Source: HXMU1420-13 sp965249965
GTDB taxonomy: Bacteria > Bacteroidota > Rhodothermia > Balneolales > Balneolaceae
Reading direction: 5' to 3'
Assembly (NCBI GenBank): GCA_965249965.1
Contig: OZ252262.1
Coordinates: 1,674,001-1,738,000, forward strand
DNA length: 64,000 bases
Shown here one piece after another: positions 35,191-44,041 of this stretch. The first letter of the stretch is position 1. The number at the start of each line of letters is the position of its first letter. The position numbers were made by a program, and so were the translations under genes. The notes under the pieces were generated by a model. It saw nothing but the letters and a program-made list of their open reading frames with translations. It had not been told where the DNA came from and did not search any database.

Positions 35191-36903
35191 GTGCCACAAA
35201 AAAACGTACCTCTGAACTTATTATCACGATATAGAATAAAAATTATATCGATTGTAACCGGTTTATTCTTCTGCATTATTATTCTAAACGTTTGGTTTAC
35301 TATAAAAAGCAATTTTGATGAATCTATAGCTCAAAAAGTTGAAGTTGCTGCTCAGCGAATTATAAGTCAGGTGAGTGAAGTCCAATTGACAACATTGAAT
35401 GTGCAGGACCTTAGAAATTTGTTAGATGAAGAACTTGCAGACTTTTCCGAATTCTATATTGAAATCTTTAATCCGCAAGGTTTGTCTATCTATACCATGG
35501 GAGACATAACTGAAAGTCTGGACAGGTTTGAAAAGGAATTGTTTTTTAGGTACCAGGTAGATGGCAACAAAAGCTGGATGCTTAGAATCAGAACAACTTC
35601 TACCTTTTTCGAAAATTCCAATTATCGCTTTATTTATGTGGGGCTGTTTATTGCAATGAGTATGTCAATTCTACTAGGTATTGCTGTTTATTTTGGGCAA
35701 AAGTCGAGACAGAATTCTAAAAAATTACGGGTGATTAATGCTGAATTGGAAACCGCAAAGGAAAAAGCAGAACAGGCCTCAATATCAAAAACCAAGTTTC
35801 TGGCTAATATGAGTCACGAAATTCGGACTCCAATGAATGTGATTATGGGATTCATATCCATTTTAAAGTCTGATGATATCAACAAAGAGCAGCGTGAATA
35901 TTTACACCTGATGGAAGTCTCATCAAAAAATCTTCTCAGTATTGTAAATGATATTCTTGACATTGAAAAATTGGAATCAGGTGAAGTTCAGCTGAATAAT
36001 GTAAGCTTCAATCCGATTCTTGAGTTGGAAAAAATGAAGAAGATGCAGAAGGCTTTTTTCGAAGAAAAAGGATTGTTTTTGAATACCATATTCAAAGGTG
36101 AGAAGAACAATTTTGTAGATGGAGATCCAAATAAATTTCATCAAATTTTCACCAATTTGATTCGGAACGCCTTCAAATTTACAGATGAGGGTGGCTTAAA
36201 TATACATGCATATGTATCTGAAAAGGAAGATTTTGTACTGTATAAAATCGAAATAGCCGACACAGGAATTGGAATTCCCGATCAGAAATTGAGAGAAATT
36301 TTTGAACGTTTTAACCAAATTGATTCCAGTCCAAATCGAAAATATGAGGGAACAGGTCTCGGATTAGCTATCACAAAAAAACTGGTGGAAGCTATGGGCG
36401 GGAAAATCGAAGTAGTAAGTAAGGTTGGTGAAGGAACCACCTTTACGCTAAATTTTAGTTTTTATAAAAGCAGTCGAGCTGTTAAAGAATCAGATGTTGA
36501 AGTACATCCTACACAAAATATTATTTTCCCGAATAGTCGAGTGTTAATTATAGACGATCAATTCGTAAACATATTAGTTATAGAGAAAACATTGCAGCAT
36601 TTTGGAATAGAATCTGACTATAAAGAAAATGCTTTAGACGGAATAAAACTGGCCAGTGATAACGACTACGACTTAATTCTAATGGATATTCATATGCCGG
36701 GAATGGATGGATTTGAGGCTACCGCCAAATTGAAAGCGATTGGAATAAAAACACCAATTGTTGGCTTGTCTGCGGATGTAACTCCACTGTCGAAAAAAAA
36801 GGCTTTTGAAAAAGGAATGCAGGATTATCTTACAAAGCCATTCGAGAGAGATAAACTACTTTTGGTATTGAAAAAGTATCTACTCCAGGAAGTATCTGAT
36901 TGA
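35191..36903 (+). CDS. Hybrid sensor histidine kinase
   Basis: A 570-residue hybrid kinase from a GTG start. Membrane helices at about 18-36 and 148-168 flank a periplasmic sensor of about 110 residues with no family I can name. After a coiled coil come HisKA with H209 (NMSHEIRTPMN), the HATPase domain (IRNAFKFTDEGG, DTGIGIP, GTGLGLAI) and a C-terminal receiver with IIDD acidic pocket, phospho-acceptor Asp about 499 (LILMDIHMPGMDG) and Lys in LTKPF. It autophosphorylates and passes phosphate internally; the output partner is not adjacent. Confidence 0.93.
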   Translation: MPQKNVPLNLLSRYRIKIISIVTGLFFCIIILNVWFTIKSNFDESIAQKVEVAAQRIISQVSEVQLTTLNVQDLRNLLDEELADFSEFYIEIFNPQGLSIYTMGDITESLDRFEKELFFRYQVDGNKSWMLRIRTTSTFFENSNYRFIYVGLFIAMSMSILLGIAVYFGQKSRQNSKKLRVINAELETAKEKAEQASISKTKFLANMSHEIRTPMNVIMGFISILKSDDINKEQREYLHLMEVSSKNLLSIVNDILDIEKLESGEVQLNNVSFNPILELEKMKKMQKAFFEEKGLFLNTIFKGEKNNFVDGDPNKFHQIFTNLIRNAFKFTDEGGLNIHAYVSEKEDFVLYKIEIADTGIGIPDQKLREIFERFNQIDSSPNRKYEGTGLGLAITKKLVEAMGGKIEVVSKVGEGTTFTLNFSFYKSSRAVKESDVEVHPTQNIIFPNSRVLIIDDQFVNILVIEKTLQHFGIESDYKENALDGIKLASDNDYDLILMDIHMPGMDGFEATAKLKAIGIKTPIVGLSADVTPLSKKKAFEKGMQDYLTKPFERDKLLLVLKKYLLQEVSD

Positions 36904-36966
36904 AAGTGTCTAATTTTCAATTTAGAATTGTGTAATTAAGTATATGGAATAGAATTATCTTCGGTC

Positions 36967-38532
36967 ATGCAAAAAGAAATTCAGCTGAGGGTTTTTCCGG
37001 AGATAGCCGGACAACCTGAGCAACTCAAAGCCCATCTATCAAATGAAATCGGAATCCCTGAGGATCAAATTCGGCACATCGAAATAATTCGCCGATCGAT
37101 CGATGCCCGCCAAAAACAAATCTACATAAATCTGAAAGTTCAGGTGTATGTGAATGAAGATTTCGAAGAAATTCCCATTAATCTTCCGGATTACCCCGAT
37201 GTAAGTAGTGCCGAGGAAGTTCTGATAATTGGGCTTGGTCCGGCAGGATTATTTGCTGCCCTGCGCCTTATCGAACTTGGACTAAAACCCGTTGTGCTGG
37301 AGAGGGGGAAAGATGTTAAAGCGCGAATCAAAGATCTGAAAGGAATTAATGTTGATCACATCGTTAATGAAGACTCGAATTATTGTTTTGGGGAAGGTGG
37401 AGCTGGGACTTATTCGGATGGAAAACTGTACACACGATCTAAAAAACGTGGGGATGTACGCCGAATACTAGACTTATTGGTTGGATTTGGAGCCGTGAAG
37501 GAAATCAAAATTGAAGCTCACCCGCATATTGGTACCAATAAGTTGCCAGAGATTATTGCCAGGATGCGCGAAACAATCTTAGAACATGGCGGCGAGATTC
37601 ATTTCAATACCAGAGTAACGGATTTTCTTATTGAAGGAGATTTGATCAAAGGTGTGAAGACAAAATCCGGAGATGTATATACAGCGAATAAGGTGATATT
37701 GGCTACCGGTCATTCAGCGCGTGATATTTTTGAATTGCTATACCAAAAAGAAATCGAAATTGAACTAAAACCCATCGCTGTTGGTGTTCGGGTTGAACAT
37801 GCCCAATCGTTAATCGACTCCATTCAGTATAGTTGTGAAACGAGAGGAGAATATTTGCCTCCATCCCCATACAGCATTGTAAAACAAGTGGATGGTCGGG
37901 GAGTGTACTCGTTTTGTATGTGTCCGGGTGGTGTGATAGCACCCTGTGCAACCTCACCGGGAGAAATAGTGACCAATGGATGGTCATCTTCCCGTCGAGC
38001 ACGATCAACGGCTAATTCAGGGATCGTGGTGGAGTTGACGGAAGAAGATTTCAAACCTTATGAAAAATTCGGACCATTAGCAGCCATGGAATTTCAGAGA
38101 TCCATTGAACAGAAAGCATGGGAAGCAGGTGGTAAAACTCAATCGGCACCTGCGCAAAAACTCTTGGATTTTGTGGAAGAAAGGATGTCCTCAAATTTGC
38201 CAAAAACCTCCTATTCACCCGGAATAACTCCGGTTCAGTTGAGAGACGTTTTACCTTCGCAGGTCCATAGATCACTGAAAAAGGGTTTTCGAATGTTTGA
38301 TAAATCTATGCGAGGATATCTGACCAACGAAGCTATAGTTCACGCCCCAGAAACCAGAACATCATCACCGGTTCGAATCCCAAGAGATCGGAAAACATTG
38401 GAGCATGTTCGGATCAAAGGATTGTTCCCATGTGGAGAAGGGGCAGGCTATGCGGGTGGTATTGTTTCGGCTGCCATTGATGGGGAGAAAGTTGCCGCCG
38501 CGGTCCTCGCTGCTGGGCAGCTGCGGAATTAA
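36967..38532 (+). CDS. COG2509-type FAD-dependent dehydrogenase
   Basis: A 521-residue flavoprotein. An N-terminal alpha/beta domain of about 85 residues precedes the FAD-binding motif GLGPAGLFAALRLIELGLKPVVLERG (about 91-115). Other landmarks are GEGGAGTYSDGKLYTR and the C-terminal PCGEGAGYAGGIVSAAIDG. This family is uncharacterised in most bacteria and groups near the GltD/HI0933-like flavoproteins; the substrate is unknown. 63 bases after the kinase; followed by a GNAT gene. Confidence 0.87.
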   Translation: MQKEIQLRVFPEIAGQPEQLKAHLSNEIGIPEDQIRHIEIIRRSIDARQKQIYINLKVQVYVNEDFEEIPINLPDYPDVSSAEEVLIIGLGPAGLFAALRLIELGLKPVVLERGKDVKARIKDLKGINVDHIVNEDSNYCFGEGGAGTYSDGKLYTRSKKRGDVRRILDLLVGFGAVKEIKIEAHPHIGTNKLPEIIARMRETILEHGGEIHFNTRVTDFLIEGDLIKGVKTKSGDVYTANKVILATGHSARDIFELLYQKEIEIELKPIAVGVRVEHAQSLIDSIQYSCETRGEYLPPSPYSIVKQVDGRGVYSFCMCPGGVIAPCATSPGEIVTNGWSSSRRARSTANSGIVVELTEEDFKPYEKFGPLAAMEFQRSIEQKAWEAGGKTQSAPAQKLLDFVEERMSSNLPKTSYSPGITPVQLRDVLPSQVHRSLKKGFRMFDKSMRGYLTNEAIVHAPETRTSSPVRIPRDRKTLEHVRIKGLFPCGEGAGYAGGIVSAAIDGEKVAAAVLAAGQLRN

Positions 38533-38556
38533 GAATGAAAAATTAAGAATTTTGAA

Positions 38557-39009
38557 ATGAATATTAAAAAAGCAGAACTATCGGACCTAGAACCACTCAA
38601 CGATCTGTTCGATCAATACCGGCGCTTTTACAAAAAAGAATCGGACTTAATGGCGAGTGCCAGGTTTTTGAGTGATCGTATCGAGAAGAATGAATCAGAA
38701 ATATACATGGCGTGGGAAGATGAATCAGCAACCGGTTTTGTACAATTGTTTCCGGTCTTTTCTTCTACCAGAATGGCAAGATATTGGCTGTTAAATGATT
38801 TATTTGTTGCACCCCGATACCGAGGAAAAGGATTTTCAAAAGCGCTAATTGATCGGGCCAAACAATTGTGCCGAGACTCAAATGCATGCGGAATGTATCT
38901 GGAAACTGGAAAAGGCAATGATATTGGAAATCAGTTATATCCGGCCACTGGTTTCAAGCTGATGGATTCGGTGAATTTTTATGAGTGGAATGATTGTGAT
39001 CAATCTTGA
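38557..39009 (+). CDS. GNAT-family N-acetyltransferase
   Basis: A 150-residue acetyltransferase. The acetyl-CoA loop is LFVAPRYRGKGFSKALIDRAKQ (motif A, R-x-x-G-x-G/S), followed by LETGKGNDIGNQLYPATGFKLM, the usual end of the fold. The substrate, protein or small molecule, cannot be told. 24 bases after the flavoprotein gene and 12 bases before the glycosyltransferase gene, so likely one transcript. Confidence 0.88.
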   Translation: MNIKKAELSDLEPLNDLFDQYRRFYKKESDLMASARFLSDRIEKNESEIYMAWEDESATGFVQLFPVFSSTRMARYWLLNDLFVAPRYRGKGFSKALIDRAKQLCRDSNACGMYLETGKGNDIGNQLYPATGFKLMDSVNFYEWNDCDQS

Positions 39010-39021
39010 GCTGATAGGGGT

Positions 39022-40134
39022 TTGCCAATCAACAAAGAAACGTTAAATATCGTCTTATTAGAACCCTTTTTTTCGGGCTCCCACAAACAATGGGCGGAGG
39101 GTTTCCAGCGATTTTCGCGACATAGCATTCAAATTCTGAGTCTTCCTGGTCGCCATTGGAAGTGGCGGATGCATGGTGGGGCAGTTTCACTGGCAAAGCA
39201 GTTTAATGAGTTAGACTATCAACCAGATTTGATATTGGGAACCTCTATGCTCGATTTTCCCACTTTTTTGGGACTCACTAAAGAGAAGTCAGCAGGAATT
39301 CCTACGGCCATCTACTTTCATGAAAATCAGCTTACTTATCCCTGGTCGCCCCAAGACCGCGACATAAAGCACAAAAGAGATAATCACTATGCTTTTATCA
39401 ACTATGCATCTGCCTTAGTTGCGGATAAGGTTTTTTTCAATTCTCAATATCACTTTAATTCATTTATTGGTGCTCTACCAAAATTTCTGAATCAGTTTCC
39501 GGATAAAAGGGAGAAAGAGAACATTGATGTCATTAAGCAAAAAAGTGAAGTACTACATTTAGGAATGGATTTATCCCGCTTTGATAAATTCAGGCATCAG
39601 TCAACAAATGAGAAGCCAGTATTACTTTGGAATCATCGCTGGGAGTATGATAAAAATCCTAAAGAATTCTTTGAAACTCTTTTTAATCTTGATGAAGATG
39701 GTGTAAAGTTTAAGTTGATTGTACTTGGTGAGCAAAACGATGTGAATCCTCCAATTTTTGATGAAGCTAAATCGAGGTTAAATCAGCAAATAATTCATTG
39801 GGGATATGCAGAGAATTTTGAAGAATACGCCCGGTTATTATGGAAGGCCGATATACTGCCAGTTACTTCAAATCAGGATTTTTTTGGAGGAAGTGTAGTA
39901 GAAGCCATGTATTGTGGATGCTTTCCTTTGTTACCACATCGCTTGGCCTACCCGGAACATATTAATGATCAGCAAAAAGAACTATGTTTGTATAAGGAAG
40001 GGGGGCTTTTAAATCGATTAAAATCAATAATCAATAATTGGAATAGTTCGGATTTCAATTTTGATGTGAAAAAATATGATTGGTCGAAATGTATCGATAC
40101 CTATGACGTTATTTTTTCGTCGTTGGCCAAATAA
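39022..40134 (+). CDS. DUF3524 GT4 glycosyltransferase, probable tRNA-queuosine mannosyltransferase
   Basis: A 370-residue GT4 enzyme from a TTG start. The N-terminal DUF3524 domain shows SGSHKQ (18-23), LPGRHWKWR (41-49), YFHENQLTYP (98-107) and VFFNSQYHFNSF, landmarks shared with animal GTDC1/QTMAN, which mannosylates queuosine in tRNA-Asp. The C-terminal GT4 half has WNHRWEYDKNPKEFF and DFFGGSVVEAMYCGCFPLLP (nucleotide-sugar site). Cytoplasmic, GDP-mannose expected. That the bacterial enzyme acts on queuosine-tRNA is inference from motif sharing. The 3' end overlaps the convergent VF530 gene by 26 bases. Confidence 0.85.
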   Translation: MPINKETLNIVLLEPFFSGSHKQWAEGFQRFSRHSIQILSLPGRHWKWRMHGGAVSLAKQFNELDYQPDLILGTSMLDFPTFLGLTKEKSAGIPTAIYFHENQLTYPWSPQDRDIKHKRDNHYAFINYASALVADKVFFNSQYHFNSFIGALPKFLNQFPDKREKENIDVIKQKSEVLHLGMDLSRFDKFRHQSTNEKPVLLWNHRWEYDKNPKEFFETLFNLDEDGVKFKLIVLGEQNDVNPPIFDEAKSRLNQQIIHWGYAENFEEYARLLWKADILPVTSNQDFFGGSVVEAMYCGCFPLLPHRLAYPEHINDQQKELCLYKEGGLLNRLKSIINNWNSSDFNFDVKKYDWSKCIDTYDVIFSSLAK

Positions 40135-40339
40135 CATCTACCCAAAGTGCTTCTACTTCATCACGAGCCCATTGATGCTTTCGTAGAAATTTCAGGCTCG
40201 ATTTAACAGAAGGGTCGCTTTTAAAACAGTTTATATCTACATGAGTACTCAATTGCTCCCATCCATAGTAATCAACAAGGTCTTCAACAACCTGTTGCAA
40301 CTTTATTCCATGGAGTGGGTTATTAGGTTGAGTGCTCAA
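40109..40339 (-). CDS. VF530-family small DNA-binding protein
   Basis: A VF530-family protein (DUF2132) of about 76 residues: NPLHGIKLQQVVEDLVDYYGWEQLSTHVDINCFKSDPSVKSSLKFLRKHQWARDEVEALW is the whole family core. TTG 40339 is preferred as start because it shares TTGA with the stop of the SRPBCC gene, a coupled overlap; an upstream TTG at 40381 would add 14 residues. The role is unknown beyond suggested DNA binding. Confidence 0.8.
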   Translation of the reverse strand: MSTQPNNPLHGIKLQQVVEDLVDYYGWEQLSTHVDINCFKSDPSVKSSLKFLRKHQWARDEVEALWVDVIWPTTKK

Positions 40340-40773
40340 TGTTCGGCTACTTCCTTTAATTTTGGAAGAGCAACTTTCCAACCTTTTTGAGTATCGATAT
40401 ATCGTTGAAGGCCATTCTCAACATATTTAAAGCCTTTTTGTGTAATCATTAAGTCGGTTTCACCATCAAATTCCTGTAACTCATACGTGATTACAATATA
40501 GTTTTCGGGTGTATCCTGAATTCCGGCATTATGTGGAAAAAGCGTGTGCTCTAATAATTTACCCGGCACGTTTCTAATTACTTCGCCTTTAACAATCGTA
40601 ATTTGCTTTTCATCCTGTTCGATATAAAAATTTGATTTACTGCCAGGTTTCCAATCAGTTTCTATACGAGAGCCAAACATGTACTGTTCAATTTTATCGG
40701 GATTTGTAATCGCATCCCAAACTTTATCTGCAGTTGCCTTGATCGTTGTTTTTAGCTCAATTCTGTTTTCCAT
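40336..40773 (-). CDS. SRPBCC (AHSA1-like) domain protein
   Basis: A 145-residue START/SRPBCC-fold protein of the activator-of-Hsp90 type. It begins IELKTTIKATADKVWDAITNPDKIEQYMFG, has YVIEQDEK beta strands and a long C-terminal helix (QRYIDTQKGWKVALPKLKEVA). Such proteins bind small hydrophobic ligands or assist other proteins; no specific role is known here. Coupled to the VF530 gene by a 4-base overlap. Confidence 0.85.
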   Translation of the reverse strand: MENRIELKTTIKATADKVWDAITNPDKIEQYMFGSRIETDWKPGSKSNFYIEQDEKQITIVKGEVIRNVPGKLLEHTLFPHNAGIQDTPENYIVITYELQEFDGETDLMITQKGFKYVENGLQRYIDTQKGWKVALPKLKEVAEH

Positions 40774-40887
40774 CCGAAATAGTTTTTGATGTTAGCATCA
40801 ACCGGCTGTTAGCCTGATATTGAGTTTTTATTTGTAAAGATACAGGGTTAATAACCGTTGTCCCGTTTAAAACGAATAGTCTTGTGT

Positions 40888-41313
40888 TCATTCTACTACG
40901 GTATTGTTTTTTCGTACCGCGTTATATGATTCCAAAATTAATGCAGAAAGTACTTCAATGTCTATATCAGCAAGTTTTTTAATGTAAAAACAAGATTTAC
41001 CACGCTTGTATTTACCTACTTTTCCAAGTAACTCTTCCTTGCGTTCAAAATTAGCCATTAAATATATTGTGATAGCTTGTTTCCTATTCGAGAATCCAGT
41101 GCAAAGCATATCGCCTTCTCTGCCACTTTCGTATATATAGTGATAGATACCAAACCCTACCATGCTGGTTCCCCACATTTTTGGCACTTTACCGGTTAAG
41201 GATTTCATTAATTCCAGAATGGTTTTACAATCTTCTTTACGTTGGGGATTTTCTATCGCATTGATGTAATCATCAACGCTGAGACCTGTGGGGATCGTCT
41301 TATTTTCCGCCAT
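40888..41313 (-). CDS. DUF1801-domain protein
   Basis: A 141-residue DUF1801 protein: SVDDYINAIENPQRKEDCKTILELMKSLTGKVPKMWGTSMVGFGIYHYIY is the family core, with the RKQAITIYLM and GKSCFYIKKLADID strands after it. DUF1801 proteins have an unknown function and commonly accompany SRPBCC and DinB genes. It is divergent from the Nramp-like gene, sharing a 107-base promoter region. Confidence 0.88.
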   Translation of the reverse strand: MAENKTIPTGLSVDDYINAIENPQRKEDCKTILELMKSLTGKVPKMWGTSMVGFGIYHYIYESGREGDMLCTGFSNRKQAITIYLMANFERKEELLGKVGKYKRGKSCFYIKKLADIDIEVLSALILESYNAVRKNNTVVE

Positions 41314-41397
41314 GTAAAGGGTGAACGCATTTAGTGTTGGAATTCCTTATTCGTTGGGCGTATTATAATTTTATCAGACGATAAATAAAAGTTTAAG

Positions 41398-41407
41398 TAA
41401 GCGCTTA
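41398..41407. promoter_or_regulatory. TAAGCGCTTA palindrome before the oxoprolinase operon
   Basis: A perfect 10-bp palindrome centred on CG, 13 bases before the TTG start of the Nramp-like gene. LacI-family operators typically have this AAGCGCTT core. It would overlap the translation start zone, so either a repressor site at an internal promoter or chance. No LacI-family gene is in the window. Confidence 0.3.
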
Positions 41408-41420
41408 ATTTTTCATTTTT

Positions 41421-42653
41421 TTGAAGCAAATCTTTTCTAAATACTTTGGTCCAAGTACATTAGTAACAGCGGCTTTTATTGGACCGGGAACAGTTACTAT
41501 TTGTACATTGGCAGGTGTTCAGTCCGGTTATAGTTTACTTTGGGCACTAGTTTTCTCTCTAATCACTACTATTATTTTGCAGGAAATGTCTGCCAGATTA
41601 GGTTTAATTACCCAAAATGGATTTGGGGAAGCTATCCGATCAGAAATCCAGTTTCCAATTTTTAGGTGGGTTACCGTTTTGTTGGTATTTGGTGCCATTA
41701 TTATCGGTAATGCTGCGTATGAGGGAGGAAATATTTCGGGTGCAGTATTAGGTGTTCAGGAGTTGTTTGGCTTATGGGAAATCACAGTAGGATCTCACCA
41801 AATATCTCTTGTACCTTTACTTATTGGATTTGTCGCATTTCTAGTACTCATGATAGGAGAGATTAAGATCATTCAGTGGTTTTTAATTGCTTTAGTTCTA
41901 ATGATGAGCCTTGTATTTTTAACAACGGCTGTATTAGTGAAACCCGATGTGTTGGCTATTTTGAAAGGGATGTTTATCCCGCAGGTATCTGATGGTGAAC
42001 TCTTGTTGGTTATGGCACTTGTCGGTACTACAGTGGTCCCATATAATTTGTTTTTGCACGCTTCTATAATCAAAGAAAAGTATAAAAGCGTTAAAGACCT
42101 GGGTGATTTGAGAAAAGAAAATATAACAGCAGTAGTGTTAGGTGGAATTATCTCTGCCAGTATTATTATTACAAGCGGGGCTACAATTTTTGGTGCAACT
42201 GAAGTTAATTCTGCCGCTGATATGGCTGACCAATTACGACCATTATTGGGTGATTGGGCCGGTTTATTTTTGGGAATTGGCTTGTTTTCTGCCGGGATTT
42301 CATCCGCAATAACAGCACCTCTTGCAGCAGCCTATGCGGCAAAAGGAATTTTTGGTTGGGATGAAAATACACGATCAATCCAATTCAGGACTGTTTGGAT
42401 GACGATTCTATTATTAGGCGTTTTAACAAGCATGTTTGGGGGAAGTCCCGTGATCATTATTCAATTTGCACAGGTTGCTAATGGGATTTTATTACCAATT
42501 GTAGCAATGTTTTTACTGTATTTGATGAACCGATCGAAATTAATGGGTGTGTACACCAATAGTTTAATTCAAAATATTTTGAGTGGGTTCGTTTTAATAG
42601 TTGCAATCGGACTTGGAATTCGAAGCTTAAACGCAGTATTTCAAATTTTTTAG
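41421..42653 (+). CDS. Nramp-fold transporter lacking the metal-site motifs (YcsG-like)
   Basis: A 410-residue protein with 11 helices of the Nramp family, from a TTG start. The opening KYFGPSTLVTAAFIGPGTVT is family-typical, but the metal-binding helix-1 motif D-P-G-N reads G-P-G-T (residues 21-24) and the helix-6 M-P-H motif reads V206-P-Y208-N. All usual metal ligands are thus changed. One base separates it from pxpA, as the Nramp-like ycsG neighbours the pxp genes of Bacillus. It therefore likely carries something other than Mn or Fe ions, perhaps 5-oxoproline; that step is inference. Confidence 0.85.
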   Translation: MKQIFSKYFGPSTLVTAAFIGPGTVTICTLAGVQSGYSLLWALVFSLITTIILQEMSARLGLITQNGFGEAIRSEIQFPIFRWVTVLLVFGAIIIGNAAYEGGNISGAVLGVQELFGLWEITVGSHQISLVPLLIGFVAFLVLMIGEIKIIQWFLIALVLMMSLVFLTTAVLVKPDVLAILKGMFIPQVSDGELLLVMALVGTTVVPYNLFLHASIIKEKYKSVKDLGDLRKENITAVVLGGIISASIIITSGATIFGATEVNSAADMADQLRPLLGDWAGLFLGIGLFSAGISSAITAPLAAAYAAKGIFGWDENTRSIQFRTVWMTILLLGVLTSMFGGSPVIIIQFAQVANGILLPIVAMFLLYLMNRSKLMGVYTNSLIQNILSGFVLIVAIGLGIRSLNAVFQIF

Positions 42654-42654
42654 C

Positions 42655-43410
42655 ATGAAAACGATTGATTTAAATTGCGATTTAGGCGAGTGGAAAGATG
42701 GAAAAGGGGCAAAAAAAGATACTGCAATCATGCCGTTCATCACTTCCTGTAATATTGCTTGCGGTGGCCATATCGGCGACCGGGAATCTATGATTACGAC
42801 CATAAAATTAGCGATGCAGCATAATGTTGCAATTGGAGCTCACCCGTCTTATCCCGATAAACAGAATTTTGGGAGAGTAGCAGTTGAAATGCCCATGAAG
42901 GATTTAACAGAATCCTTGATTCAGCAACTCAATCATTTTATACGTTTAGTAAAGCGAGAAGGTGGAGCAATCCATCACATTAAGCCACATGGTGCGCTGT
43001 ATAATGAGGCTTCCATCAACAAAAAAGTCGCTAAAACAATTGTTCAGGCTATTCTTGAATCTGAAATATTAGTTCCGGTTTATTGTCAGCAGGGTTCAAA
43101 ATTGGAGGAAGCGTTAGAGGAATCCGGCCTTAGACCTGTGTTTGAAGTGTTTGCTGATCGTGCTTATGAGGATGATCTGAGCTTGCGCTCTAGAACGCTG
43201 GAAGGAGCAATTATTCACAAAAAATCGGATGTCTTCGAACATATTCATCGCATGATTATTGACGGTAAAGTGAAAACATATTCCGGATTGATACTACCTA
43301 TTGTTGCCAACACTATATGTTTGCATAGTGATACCGAAGGATCTGTACAATTGGCAAAGGAGATCAATAGCTACCTAAAAGCTAACGGAGTGAACATTGC
43401 TTCAGCTTAA
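42655..43410 (+). CDS. pxpA: 5-oxoprolinase subunit PxpA (LamB/YcsF)
   Basis: A 251-residue LamB/YcsF-family protein. IDLNCDLGEW (4-13), CNIACGGHIGD, IGAHPSYPDKQNFGR and HIKPHGALYNE carry the conserved acidic and His residues. PxpA acts with PxpB and PxpC to open 5-oxoproline to glutamate at the expense of ATP in the cytoplasm, clearing a toxic by-product of protein and peptide turnover. It follows the Nramp-like gene by one base and overlaps pxpB by 14. Confidence 0.95.
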   Translation: MKTIDLNCDLGEWKDGKGAKKDTAIMPFITSCNIACGGHIGDRESMITTIKLAMQHNVAIGAHPSYPDKQNFGRVAVEMPMKDLTESLIQQLNHFIRLVKREGGAIHHIKPHGALYNEASINKKVAKTIVQAILESEILVPVYCQQGSKLEEALEESGLRPVFEVFADRAYEDDLSLRSRTLEGAIIHKKSDVFEHIHRMIIDGKVKTYSGLILPIVANTICLHSDTEGSVQLAKEINSYLKANGVNIASA

Positions 43411-44041
43411 TGGAATAAAGTGGAGAACTTCGAAGCTCGGGAGTCAGGCAATTTTATTAGAACCGATTGTTGAGAACGGTCATCTCGAAAAAATTCATCA
43501 ATTATATCGAGTTATTGAAAGTGATAAACACTCCCCAATCACAGACATCGTTCCTGCCTATCAATCGATTGCGTTATTTTATATACATACAGAAAAAGAG
43601 GTCTTTGAATATCTGAAAAAAATCGATGTAAGCGATTCTAGTTTTGCTGTTTCGAAGACAATTGAAGTTGAAGTAGATTATCAGCAAGGTTTGGATTGGA
43701 ATCGTGTTATTGCAAACACTGGATTTTCAAAAAGTGAAATCATCGAGCAGCATTCCAAACAAATTTATACTGTTGCAATGATCGGATTTGTGCCTGGGTT
43801 CATTTTTCTGAAAGGACTTGATCCGAATCTTGCTGTCTCCAGACTTGAGAATCCCAGAACGAGGATACCTGCAGGTTCCATCGGTATTGGCGGAGATCAA
43901 ACAGGAATCTATTCTCTTGAAAGTCCGGGAGGATGGAATATCATTGGTAAAAGTGTGCATCAGTTTTTTGATGTTAAAAAGAGCCCTCCCATTTCAATTG
44001 CTTTGGGTGATAAACTGAAGTTTAAACCGACAGGAAATTGA
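43397..44041 (+). CDS. pxpB: 5-oxoprolinase subunit PxpB (KipI family)
   Basis: A 214-residue carboxyltransferase-like subunit, KipI family. Landmarks are ITDIVPAYQSIALFY, VAMIGFVPGFIFLKGLDP and RTRIPAGSIGIGGDQTGIYSLESPGGWNIIGKS. The TTG start lies within pxpA, and the stop overlaps the pxpC ATG by one base (TGATG). It forms the ATP-using half with PxpC. Confidence 0.94.
   Translation: MLQLNGIKWRTSKLGSQAILLEPIVENGHLEKIHQLYRVIESDKHSPITDIVPAYQSIALFYIHTEKEVFEYLKKIDVSDSSFAVSKTIEVEVDYQQGLDWNRVIANTGFSKSEIIEQHSKQIYTVAMIGFVPGFIFLKGLDPNLAVSRLENPRTRIPAGSIGIGGDQTGIYSLESPGGWNIIGKSVHQFFDVKKSPPISIALGDKLKFKPTGN

Noticed and set aside
38526..38551. Direct repeat of ATTAAGAAT before the GNAT gene
   Set aside because: Short and AT-rich; common by chance in this composition.
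40774..40887. GATGTTAGCATC hairpin as a terminator or regulator
   Set aside because: Only 4 to 5 pairs and no T run; too weak to call.
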